From Deltaproteobacteria bacterium (GTDB lineage Bacteria; Desulfobacterota; Anaeroferrophillalia; Anaeroferrophillales; Tharpellaceae), in assembly GCA_030633185.1 (NCBI GenBank), contig DAOVTG010000005.1, forward strand, positions 1 through 27,688: DNA of 27,688 bases. The letters are read 5' to 3'. Shown here piece after piece: positions 14,957 through 22,512 of the stretch. A program made the position numbers and the translations under genes. The number at the start of each line of letters is the position of its first letter. Position 1 is the first letter of the stretch. The notes beneath the pieces are model-generated. The model was not told where the DNA came from. It worked only from the letters and a program-made list of their open reading frames with translations, and ran no database searches.

Positions 14957-15060
14957 CTTCGTAAGTTTGTCAGGATTGGGGTCATTGCTGGCACAAGGTG
15001 CGTAGCACCCCAGCTTTGATCCCGTTTATGAGGGCGAAGCAAAATTCGCTCTCATAAAAT
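14957..15060 (+). repeat. Degenerate copy 5 of the IS66-type MITE
   Basis: The core hairpin is retained (GGGGTCA at 14978-14984 with TGATCCC at 15017-15023, inner GGTGC-GTA-GCACC), followed by AGGGCGAAGCAAAATTCGC. Both terminal GTAAC repeats are missing. It fills most of the spacer between the ligase gene and the next gene. Confidence 0.6.
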
Positions 15061-15097
15061 GCTCAATTTGCGATAGACACTCAAAACTGAGGAAACC

Positions 15098-16327
15098 ATG
15101 GAAAAGAAGATCCTTTTTATTGCAACCCTTGACACCAAGAACCGAGAGTCGGATTATCTCGTAACAGCCATCAATCAGATTGCGGGCTGCCGGGCTCTGG
15201 TAATGGATATCTCTATGGCCGGCCACGCCCTGGGCCAGGCGGATATCAGTGCGGCCGAAGTGGCCCGGCGCGGCGGCAGTACCATTGAGAAAATCAACAA
15301 CTCCCGTGAACGTGCAAAAATAACGGGCACAATGATCAGTGGTGCAATCGCCATCGCTAAAGATCTTTTGGCCGAAAGAAAGATAGACGGAGTTATTGGC
15401 CTGGGCGGTTCGACCGGCTCGTTGATGGCCACCGATGTTATGCGGGCTTTGCCTTTCGGCTTGCCTAAAGTTATGGTTTCGGCAACAGCGGCTCTACCTG
15501 GCCTGGCAACTCGCTACATCGGCACTGGTGACATCATGCTATTTCACTCAGTCATTGAAATAGCCGGACTTTCACCTCTCTTAAAAAATGTTCTAGAGCG
15601 GGCCGCCGGTGCGATTGCCGGCATGGTGAATGTCGAGATGCTCAACAAAGAGAGCTTACAATCAACTGACAGAAAAACGATTGCTATGTCTCAATTTGGG
15701 ATTTGTGAAGGTTGCGCCTCGGCTGTAATGCGCAAGTTGGAAGCAAAAAATTATGATGTTATAGGTTTTTCCGCAGCCGGTGTCTGTGACCGGGCCATGG
15801 AAGAGATGATTGCCAAGGGACTTTTTGACGCGGTTATCGATTTGGCCCCAGGCGGGGTTGGTGAACATCTGATGGCGGGAATGCGTTCCGCCGGGCCCAA
15901 TCGCCTGGAAGCCGCTGGTAAACTTGGTATTCCGCAAATCATTACTCCCAGCGGAGTAAACCTGATGAGCCCACGTAAATCACGCTATAAACCGGATTAC
16001 CATCAACGCAAAAAATTTGACCTGGATAAACTCAGAACCTTTCTCCGTCTAAACGAAGAAGAAATTATTCTTGTCGCTCAAGAGTTTGCCCGAAAACTCA
16101 ACCTCTCCACCGGCCCTGTCAAAGTTCTACTGCCGTTACAGGGCTGGAGCTCAATTGACGGCCCCGAAAGTCCGATTTATGAACCAGAAACCGATTATCT
16201 GTTTATAGAAAATTTGCAAAAACAGATCAACAATAGCCTGGTTACAGTAAAAACTTTTGCCCTAAATCTTGAAGATGAAACTTTTGCTGACCACATAGTA
16301 GAGAGTCTATTAGATGTCTTGCCTTAA
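15098..16327 (+). CDS. Tm-1-like / UPF0261 family protein
   Basis: A 409-aa cytoplasmic protein of the family related to the plant resistance protein Tm-1. It starts with the conserved strand ILFIATLDTKNRESDYL, continues with a glycine-rich nucleotide-binding segment GLGGSTGS (101-108), and has PGGVGEHL-type motifs in the second half. The N-terminal domain is expected to bind ATP; no reaction is established for bacterial members as far as I know. It overlaps the following 120-aa gene by 14 bases and precedes the Mo-reductase genes, which ties it to this pathway. The ATG has a GAGGA ribosome binding site. A role in modifying or handling a pathway intermediate is speculative. Confidence 0.85.
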   Translation: MEKKILFIATLDTKNRESDYLVTAINQIAGCRALVMDISMAGHALGQADISAAEVARRGGSTIEKINNSRERAKITGTMISGAIAIAKDLLAERKIDGVIGLGGSTGSLMATDVMRALPFGLPKVMVSATAALPGLATRYIGTGDIMLFHSVIEIAGLSPLLKNVLERAAGAIAGMVNVEMLNKESLQSTDRKTIAMSQFGICEGCASAVMRKLEAKNYDVIGFSAAGVCDRAMEEMIAKGLFDAVIDLAPGGVGEHLMAGMRSAGPNRLEAAGKLGIPQIITPSGVNLMSPRKSRYKPDYHQRKKFDLDKLRTFLRLNEEEIILVAQEFARKLNLSTGPVKVLLPLQGWSSIDGPESPIYEPETDYLFIENLQKQINNSLVTVKTFALNLEDETFADHIVESLLDVLP

Positions 16328-16676
16328 TGAAATAGTTTCCCAGAAACCCAAACTTACGATTCGAAAAAGAGATATTTTCAGAGCCACTCTAGCTGACAAC
16401 TGCGGTAATTTGGGTTACCTTGGGATTGCCCCGGATGCCTCTGAATATCATGTCGTCGTACCGGTAGATCTCAAACTGGCGCGTGGTGTTAAGGCCTTAA
16501 ACCAACCGGATGACGGCACCCCTTTCGGAGGCTACCGGGGCTGGCACTATTACGAATGTGCACCGTATGTTGGAGATAAAGATAGCACAAACCGCCAGCA
16601 ACAAGTCGAAGACAATACCCAGTTACTGTCAATCTGGCTACAGCAGTTGGGCATTAAAATTGCCTTAATTAACTAA
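16314..16676 (+). CDS. Unknown 120-aa protein translationally coupled to the Tm-1-like gene
   Basis: I do not recognise this protein. It is soluble, with no signal peptide or membrane segment. It carries a distinctive middle section, VVVPVDLKLARGVKAL (about 47-62), then DDGTPFGGYRGWHYYECAPY with many aromatic and glycine residues, and a C-terminal helix. Its ATG lies inside the end of the Tm-1-like gene (14-bp overlap), which implies translational coupling and possibly a complex with that product. The Mo-enzyme genes follow after 66 bp. A small accessory subunit is plausible, but no function can be assigned. Confidence 0.7.
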   Translation: MSCLNEIVSQKPKLTIRKRDIFRATLADNCGNLGYLGIAPDASEYHVVVPVDLKLARGVKALNQPDDGTPFGGYRGWHYYECAPYVGDKDSTNRQQQVEDNTQLLSIWLQQLGIKIALIN

Positions 16677-16742
16677 AGGCTGGATTCACCCAATACCCAA
16701 TTAAATAGTTGAAAATTTTTCTTGTTTTTATGGAGGCGCATA

Positions 16743-17612
16743 ATGTTATTGCCCAAATTTGATTATAATGCTCCATCTGACCTCGAAGAAGCTTGCCAAA
16801 TTATGGCAAACTACGGGGATCAAGCCAAACTTCTGGCAGGTGGCACGGATCTGCTGATCGCTTTACGAAAAAAATCAGTCACTCCAGCCCAGATTGTAGC
16901 GCTCGATCGCATAGAAGATCTAGAGGGTGGCTGGGGAGACGAAGAAGGTTTCTTCCTGGGTTCGCGAACCACAGCGGCAGAAATTGCAGAATCTGATTAT
17001 GGCCCGGCCGGCCAAGCTTTGGCACAGGCGGCCTCACAGGTCGGCTCTCCGCTGATTCGCAATCTGGCAACCATCGGCGGAAACCTCGCCACAGCGATGC
17101 CCGCAGCCGATATGGCACCACCACTACTGGCATTACAGGCCAGTGTTGTTTTGCAGAAGTATGGTGCCCGCAGAGAGGTTGCCATTAGTGATTTTTTTGT
17201 CGCCCCGGGAGAACAGGTAATGTTAGCAGAAGAGATAATGAGCCTGATCTTTATACCGGAATTACCCGCTGGCAGTGGTGGTGCTTTTGAAAAACTGGGG
17301 GTTCGTAAAGCCCTGGAGCGCTCAATTGTCAGCGTAGCTACAGTAATTTCGCTGGATGATGATGGCAAAACCATAAACCAAGTTCGAATAGCTTTAGGGG
17401 CAGTCGCCCCGACACCGATGTTAGCCGTAAACGCCGCCGCTGGTTTATGCGGCAAAAAGGCCACCGCAAAAAACTTTACCGAGGCGGGAAAAACTGCAGC
17501 CCAGGAAGCCCAACCCCGCGGCCTGAGAACTTCCGCACTTTACAGTCGATTAATGGTCGAAACTCTAACCGTTCGCGCTTTAAACCGTGCCTTCGACGCC
17601 GCTAGCCAATAA
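16743..17612 (+). CDS. hcrB: FAD-binding subunit of a molybdenum hydroxylase (4-hydroxybenzoyl-CoA reductase beta-like)
   Basis: A 289-aa member of the xanthine-dehydrogenase FAD-subunit family, with FAD-binding AGGTDLL (32-38) and TIGGN (110-114). It passes electrons between an external carrier and the 2Fe-2S subunit encoded next. The classical 4-hydroxybenzoyl-CoA reductase beta subunit is longer (about 324 aa) and has an inserted loop with four cysteines for a [4Fe-4S] cluster. This protein has only two cysteines, so that cluster is absent. ATG 16743 has a GGAGG ribosome binding site and gives the family N-terminus; a longer open frame upstream is unlikely to be used. The symbol reflects operon position and remains provisional. 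Confidence 0.85.
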   Translation: MLLPKFDYNAPSDLEEACQIMANYGDQAKLLAGGTDLLIALRKKSVTPAQIVALDRIEDLEGGWGDEEGFFLGSRTTAAEIAESDYGPAGQALAQAASQVGSPLIRNLATIGGNLATAMPAADMAPPLLALQASVVLQKYGARREVAISDFFVAPGEQVMLAEEIMSLIFIPELPAGSGGAFEKLGVRKALERSIVSVATVISLDDDGKTINQVRIALGAVAPTPMLAVNAAAGLCGKKATAKNFTEAGKTAAQEAQPRGLRTSALYSRLMVETLTVRALNRAFDAASQ

Positions 17613-17627
17613 AGGAGATCGAATAAG

Positions 17628-18140
17628 ATGAAAAAATGTCATATAACCTTCCAACTCAACGGCATCACTTGCGAGGTTTTGGTCAATCCGAATCAGACTC
17701 TGGTACGGATGTTAAGGGATGATTTAGGTTTAACCGGCACAAAATATGGCTGCGGCGAGGGTGATTGTGGCTCTTGCACCGTGTTACTTGATGGTGAACC
17801 GGTTAACTCATGTCTGATGCTGGCAGCTCAAGTTGATGGCCATCAAATTACAACGATTGAAGGGCTGGCTGATGGCGATAAACTGCACCCCCTGCAGACT
17901 TCATTTATTGAAAAAGGAGCGATTCAGTGTGGTTTCTGTACGCCGGGTATGATTCTATCAGCCAAGAACTTACTTGAGACACAACCAAATCCCAGTGAGC
18001 TTGAAGTACGAACTGCAATTTCCGGAAACCTCTGTCGTTGTACAGGTTACCAGAAAATTGTTGAAGCTATCTTAGCCACTGCAAGCCCTGATTGCCAGTG
18101 TTCATCCGGTGATGCGAAAAATTGTCACGAGGAGGATTGA
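17628..18140 (+). CDS. hcrC: [2Fe-2S] subunit of the molybdenum hydroxylase (4-hydroxybenzoyl-CoA reductase gamma-like)
   Basis: A 170-aa two-cluster iron-sulfur subunit. The plant-ferredoxin-type cluster is bound by Cys42, Cys47, Cys50 and Cys62, and the second by Cys101, Cys104, Cys136 and Cys138 (CGFC and CRC). All eight ligands are intact. It links the FAD subunit to the Mo subunit. About 15 residues beyond the usual end there is an extra tail with Cys156, Cys158 and Cys166. AAAGGAGAT precedes the ATG. It lies 15 bp after the FAD gene and 2 bp before the Mo gene. Confidence 0.93.
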   Translation: MKKCHITFQLNGITCEVLVNPNQTLVRMLRDDLGLTGTKYGCGEGDCGSCTVLLDGEPVNSCLMLAAQVDGHQITTIEGLADGDKLHPLQTSFIEKGAIQCGFCTPGMILSAKNLLETQPNPSELEVRTAISGNLCRCTGYQKIVEAILATASPDCQCSSGDAKNCHEED

Positions 18141-18142
18141 TC

Positions 18143-20512
18143 ATGAAGAAAAAACAATTCGATGTCTTAAATACCAGAGCCCCCCGCGTAGATGCTGCAA
18201 TTAAAGCTACTGGCAAAGCCCAATATGCAGACGATCTGAATCGCACCGGCCAGCTATACGGAGCCATTCTACAAAGCCCACTGGCACATGCCAAAATTAT
18301 CAGCATCGACACCGCCGTTGCATCACGTCTGCCTGGAGTCAAAGCCATCATTACGGCCAAAGATGTTGGCCTGACTAAATACGGGGTCTCTCCAGCACGT
18401 TACGATGAAACCCTCTTCGCCCACGATAAAGTCCGTTATGTCGGTGATGAGATCGCCGCAGTAGCCGCAATCGATCTGGAAACGGCTCATGCCGCACTTG
18501 AACTTATCAAGGTTGAATATGAAGAGTTGCCATTCGTCTTGACCGCAGAAGAAGCCTTAAACGATAATGCGCCTCAACTCCATGATGACTATCCCGGTAA
18601 TATCAGCGCTGAAGTCCATCAGGAATTTGGCGATACTGCAGCCGCATTTAAAGAGTGCGATTTCATTCATACCCACAAACTTGTCAACAAACGACAGGAT
18701 GGCGGTTTCATTGAGCCTCACTCCTGTATAGCTGAGTATGACCATGACGGCCGTTTAACCCTGCACACATCAACTCAAGTTGCACACTATGTCCAACGTA
18801 CAGTTTCTATGATGACCGGCATTCCAATTGGCCGGGTGCGGATTGTCAGACCTTGTGTCGGTGGCGGCTTTGGCCCTAAATGCGAAGCCACTCCTCTTGA
18901 GATGAGTGCCTGTTTTCTGGCCATCAAGACCGGTTGTCCGGTAAAAATAACTTACTCCCGAGAACAGGTTTTTCTCCACTCCCGGGCGCGGCACCAATTT
19001 TATCATGAAATGACCACCGGTTTTAAAAAAGATGGAACAATTATGGCACTTTCCCATAAATGCACCCTCGATGGCGGTGCTTATTGTTCATTTGGCATCG
19101 CTACAGTTTACTATGCCGGCTCCCTTCTTGGAGCCCCCTACCGGCTGCCAAATATGAAATATGACGGAATGCGGGTCTACACCAATAAACCTGCTTGCGG
19201 AGCCCAACGCGGCCACGGGGGCGTCGCCGCCCGGGCCTGTTTTGAACAGCAACTCGACATTATTGCTGAAGAGCTCAAGATCGATCCCATTGAGTTGCGC
19301 CAAATGAATATGATGGAGACCGGAGATACCACTTGCAACGCTCTAAACATGTCTTCATTGGGTATGAAAGAAAGTCTGGAAGCGGTTCAAAAAGGCTCCA
19401 ACTGGAAAAAGAAAAAAGGCAAATTACCGGCTGGCAAAGGAATTGGTGCGGCTTGCGGATTCTTTGTTTCCGGGGCCGGTTATCCGATCTATCGCTCCGA
19501 TACTTTTCATTCAACCGCTGAAATAAAAGTTGCCGAAGACGGCGGCACCGTAATTTTGCGCAGTGGCATCGCCGAAATTGGTCAGGGTGCGGATACCATG
19601 GTCGCCATGATCACGGCCGAAACCCTGGGAATTCCACTCGCTGATGTCAGGGTTGATTCCGGCGACACAGATTACTCCGTGGATCTTGGAGCCTACTCTT
19701 CAAGGCAGACCTTAATGTCGGGACATGCCACCAAAGACGCGGCGGAAAATGTTAAAGCCCAAATCTTAGCAGTGGTCGCCGAGAAGCTAGAGGTGGACGT
19801 CAAAAACCTCGATATTAAGGCTGGTTACATCAAAATTAAAGGGCGCAAAAAAGCTGATATCAAACCTTTTCGCGACTATTATCGCAAAGAGCATCGAGGC
19901 TGGTCCAACCTGCCCGATGGCGACGAAATGAGCTTTACTGAAGCAGCCCGCATGGCCTACCTGGAAAAGGGTACAATTGTTGGTACGGGTAAATACAAAC
20001 CACCAATTTTAGGAGGTAAATTCAAAGGCGCTGCAGTCGGCACCTCCCCGGCTTACGGCGGATCGGCCCAAGTTGTTGAGGTTACAGTTGATCGTGATAC
20101 CGGCAAAATTACAATTGATGCAATGACCGATGCCCACGATTGCGGTTTGGCCATCAACAAAACGATGGTTGAGGGGCAGATGCAGGGATCTTTGAGTATG
20201 GGCCTGGGTGAAGCAATGTTTGAAGAGGTTAAATTTGATGAAAAGGGTCAATTGCTGACCCCTTCCATAGGTGAATATCGAATCGCGACCGCTCTCGATA
20301 TGCCCAATGTCGATACCATCGTTATTGAGAGTAACGAACCCAATGGACCTTACGGTGCCAAAGAGGTCGGAGAAGGGGCGATCATGCCAACCATCCCAGC
20401 GATCTTAAATGCTGTTTACGACGCGACCGGAGTGCGTATCACAGAACTGCCGCTGACCCCGGAACGGGTTCTTCTGGCATTAAAAGAGGCTGAGGCCGAA
20501 AAAACAGCGTAA
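18143..20512 (+). CDS. hcrA: Molybdopterin-binding subunit, probable 4-hydroxybenzoyl-CoA reductase alpha
   Basis: A 789-aa catalytic subunit of the xanthine-oxidase family. It has the Mo-pterin motif GGGFGPK (240-246), a GQG segment (EIGQGADTM) and, near the end, the catalytic glutamate at about 744 in AKEVGEGA. Length and the C-terminal GPYGAKEVGEG pattern resemble HcrA (769 aa) more than xanthine dehydrogenase. In this context the likely reaction is reductive removal of the para hydroxyl of 4-hydroxybenzoyl-CoA, giving benzoyl-CoA. The ATG at 18143 has a GAGGAGG ribosome binding site; an upstream extension would overlap the previous gene. A hydroxylase working in the oxidative direction on another substrate cannot be excluded. 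It is convergent with the LysR gene at 20645. Confidence 0.88.
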   Translation: MKKKQFDVLNTRAPRVDAAIKATGKAQYADDLNRTGQLYGAILQSPLAHAKIISIDTAVASRLPGVKAIITAKDVGLTKYGVSPARYDETLFAHDKVRYVGDEIAAVAAIDLETAHAALELIKVEYEELPFVLTAEEALNDNAPQLHDDYPGNISAEVHQEFGDTAAAFKECDFIHTHKLVNKRQDGGFIEPHSCIAEYDHDGRLTLHTSTQVAHYVQRTVSMMTGIPIGRVRIVRPCVGGGFGPKCEATPLEMSACFLAIKTGCPVKITYSREQVFLHSRARHQFYHEMTTGFKKDGTIMALSHKCTLDGGAYCSFGIATVYYAGSLLGAPYRLPNMKYDGMRVYTNKPACGAQRGHGGVAARACFEQQLDIIAEELKIDPIELRQMNMMETGDTTCNALNMSSLGMKESLEAVQKGSNWKKKKGKLPAGKGIGAACGFFVSGAGYPIYRSDTFHSTAEIKVAEDGGTVILRSGIAEIGQGADTMVAMITAETLGIPLADVRVDSGDTDYSVDLGAYSSRQTLMSGHATKDAAENVKAQILAVVAEKLEVDVKNLDIKAGYIKIKGRKKADIKPFRDYYRKEHRGWSNLPDGDEMSFTEAARMAYLEKGTIVGTGKYKPPILGGKFKGAAVGTSPAYGGSAQVVEVTVDRDTGKITIDAMTDAHDCGLAINKTMVEGQMQGSLSMGLGEAMFEEVKFDEKGQLLTPSIGEYRIATALDMPNVDTIVIESNEPNGPYGAKEVGEGAIMPTIPAILNAVYDATGVRITELPLTPERVLLALKEAEAEKTA

Positions 20513-20598
20513 CCAAAAACCTGGGAACCAACAATTCAAGCTTTTTCAACCCGGTAAAGGAGATTGTCATAAGCTCTTTTGCCGCGGTTGAAAATCAA

Positions 20599-20641
20599 AA
20601 GGTACTACGTACCTTACGCATCAGGTGGCAAAACCCCACCT
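20599..20641. other. Two small palindromes between convergent genes
   Basis: AAGGTAC-TAC-GTACCTT (20599-20615) and AGGTGG-N7-CCACCT (20623-20641) lie between the Mo-subunit gene and the convergent LysR gene. Neither has a proper T run. They might form a weak bidirectional terminator. Confidence 0.35.
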
Positions 20642-20644
20642 ATT

Positions 20645-21538
20645 TCAACTACTATTTTTCAAGGTCTCCAGAAAAGCCATGGTCAAAGGAGACGTTAAAG
20701 TCCTTTTGCAAAAAGCAACCTCAATTTTGATGGGTATTTTTCTATCTATGGAAATCTTTGCAATACTGCCCTCTTTTAACTCTTTCTCTATCAAGGGAGG
20801 ATACATTAAAGAAATTCCTTTGTTTTGGCTGACAAGTCTTTTGATAGTTTGAAGGTTGTCTACTTCCGTAACAATATTTGGTTTAATATGTTCCTCTTTA
20901 AAAATCCTTAAGATATTCATCCGGGTTCCTGACCCTTCACCTTGGAGAATAAAATTTTCTCCATTCAGTTTACTGATCGGTATTCTTTCTTTGTTGGCTA
21001 AGGGATGAAGGGGAGATGCCGCAAAAATCATATCTTCTTCGGAAATGAATTCAGTCTGTATTTTAGGGTTCTTTTCATAATAATGAGCAACGACAGCGAG
21101 ATCATAAGTAAAGCTTTCCAGTTCTTCCAGAATTTTTTTTGAAGAACCTTCGTGAATAATTATTTTGACTCCGGGAAAATTCTTTCTGAATATGGAAATA
21201 TAGTGAGCTATAAAAAGATTTAAAGTTCTCGCAACCCCCAGATGCAATTCTCCTTTTTCTGCGTTATTGACACCATTTAAAAAATTTTCACAAGTAAAGG
21301 CTGTTTCATACAATTCCCGCGCCAAGGGCAGAATTTTCTTCCCTGTATCTGTAAGACTCAACTCTCTATTTTTTAAATGAAACAGTTTGACACCAAACTG
21401 TTTTTCAAATGCCTTGATCTGCATACTTACAGCTGGCTGAGTAATGAAAAGTCGTTCCGCTGCAATCCTATAACTTTTTAATTCCGCCACATATAAAAAT
21501 GTGATTACGTGAGAAAGATTTATATAAAGGGCTCTCAT
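20645..21538 (-). CDS. Second LysR-family transcriptional regulator
   Basis: A 297-aa LysR-type protein with helix-turn-helix at about 20-41 (YRIAAERLFITQPAVSMQIKAF) and a C-terminal effector-binding domain. Its HTH is similar to that of the LysR protein at 4517-5443, suggesting paralogy or related operators. It is divergent from the HD-domain gene at 21702, with a palindrome in the 163-bp spacer, so it most likely controls the HD/flavoprotein/SDR gene set. Control of the convergent reductase genes is less likely by arrangement. The effector is unknown. Confidence 0.93.
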   Translation of the reverse strand: MRALYINLSHVITFLYVAELKSYRIAAERLFITQPAVSMQIKAFEKQFGVKLFHLKNRELSLTDTGKKILPLARELYETAFTCENFLNGVNNAEKGELHLGVARTLNLFIAHYISIFRKNFPGVKIIIHEGSSKKILEELESFTYDLAVVAHYYEKNPKIQTEFISEEDMIFAASPLHPLANKERIPISKLNGENFILQGEGSGTRMNILRIFKEEHIKPNIVTEVDNLQTIKRLVSQNKGISLMYPPLIEKELKEGSIAKISIDRKIPIKIEVAFCKRTLTSPLTMAFLETLKNSS

Positions 21539-21584
21539 TGTTTCTTGATACTCAATACAGTAGTTTAAAATATTATTGCCTATA

Positions 21585-21612
21585 TATAAAAGCTAATTCC
21601 TTAACTTTTATA
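21585..21612. promoter_or_regulatory. Probable operator of the second LysR regulator
   Basis: TATAAAAG (21585-21592) is exactly inverted as CTTTTATA (21605-21612) with a 12-bp spacer, in the divergent region. It lies on the regulator-proximal side, where LysR recognition sites usually are. Confidence 0.5.
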
Positions 21613-21627
21613 CATAGTTGTTACCAC

Positions 21628-21653
21628 GGTGCCAATCATGGTGTCAATATAAT
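21628..21653 (+). promoter_or_regulatory. Activator-dependent promoter candidate for the HD-domain gene
   Basis: A perfect TATAAT (21648-21653) lies 48 bp before the start codon at 21702 but has no recognisable -35 box at 16-18 bp. Instead, the region upstream has a direct repeat GGTGCCAAT (21628-21636) and GGTGTCAAT (21640-21648) with 12-bp periodicity. This fits a promoter needing an activator. Confidence 0.45.
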
Positions 21654-21701
21654 GTTTGAATGACCTTTTCAATCTGAAAGCAACTAAGGAAAGAGAAATT
21701 A

Positions 21702-22286
21702 ATGAAGACGATCTATGACCTAATTCACAAGAAAGCTAAACTGTATCTGGACACACGCCAAAACGATATTCACACTCAAATATCTTATAATTTCGCAAAA
21801 CGCCTACTAACCTACTACCCCGAAGCAGATGAACATATTGTTTTGCCAGCCATCCTGTTGCATGACGTAGGCTGGAAGATGGTGCCTGAAGATAAGCAGT
21901 TGGATGCTTTCGGACCCAAACTTAAAGATAAAGACACCCAGCGCTTCCACGAGCTAGAAGGGGCGAAAATTGCCACACAGGTTTTAATTTCTCTCGGTTA
22001 CAATGAGGAAAAGACACGAGAGATTTCAACTATTATAGATGGGCATGACACTCGATTGAAAGCGCTTTCTCTCAACGACAAACTTGTAAAAGATGCTGAT
22101 AAATTGTGGCGTTTTACACCTACTGGCATAAATATTGACCACTCTCGATTTGATATTCAGCGGGACTTCTATTTGCAGTGGATTACTCCCATGATTGACG
22201 CCTGGTTTTTCGCCCCAGAGGCCAAAGATATGGCCCGTGAATCATTGTGCGAAGCCATATCAGAGGCTGCTACTCACAGAGAATAA
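21702..22286 (+). CDS. HD-domain metal-dependent phosphohydrolase-like protein
   Basis: A 194-aa soluble HD-superfamily protein. Likely metal ligands are His24, the His54-Asp55 pair in LLHDVGW, and an aspartate in KDADKL (131-133), with additional His83 and His115 in between, as in the HD fold. Family members hydrolyse phosphate esters of nucleotides or small molecules; the substrate here is not readable. It is the first gene downstream of the divergent LysR promoter and precedes the flavoprotein genes by 226 bp. No HAD-type phosphatase like the Thauera carboxylase delta subunit is present in the window, but there is no evidence that this protein replaces it. Confidence 0.85.
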   Translation: MKTIYDLIHKKAKLYLDTRQNDIHTQISYNFAKRLLTYYPEADEHIVLPAILLHDVGWKMVPEDKQLDAFGPKLKDKDTQRFHELEGAKIATQVLISLGYNEEKTREISTIIDGHDTRLKALSLNDKLVKDADKLWRFTPTGINIDHSRFDIQRDFYLQWITPMIDAWFFAPEAKDMARESLCEAISEAATHRE

Positions 22287-22307
22287 AGTTACTACATTGT
22301 AGCTTTA
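22285..22307 (+). other. Short hairpin after the HD-domain gene
   Basis: TAAAGTTAC and GTAGCTTTA form a 9-bp stem with one G-U pair around TACATT, directly at the stop codon. There is no T run. The rest of the spacer to 22512 is AT-rich, as expected of a promoter region, but no -35/-10 pair stands out. Confidence 0.3.
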
Positions 22308-22512
22308 AATATAACATTTAATCACAGTGGAATATTTTTGACTTTCACACTGGCCAACATTAAGTAAATGAAAACTATATTTTTAAAAATAAATAATACA
22401 TTGTTTTAAGATAATCTTATCGAGGCATAAAAACTCCTTATTTGACTTTAATCGACATCTTAATTATTGTGGATTATTCTGTACATAATTTTACTAAAAG
22501 GGGGAAAGAAAT

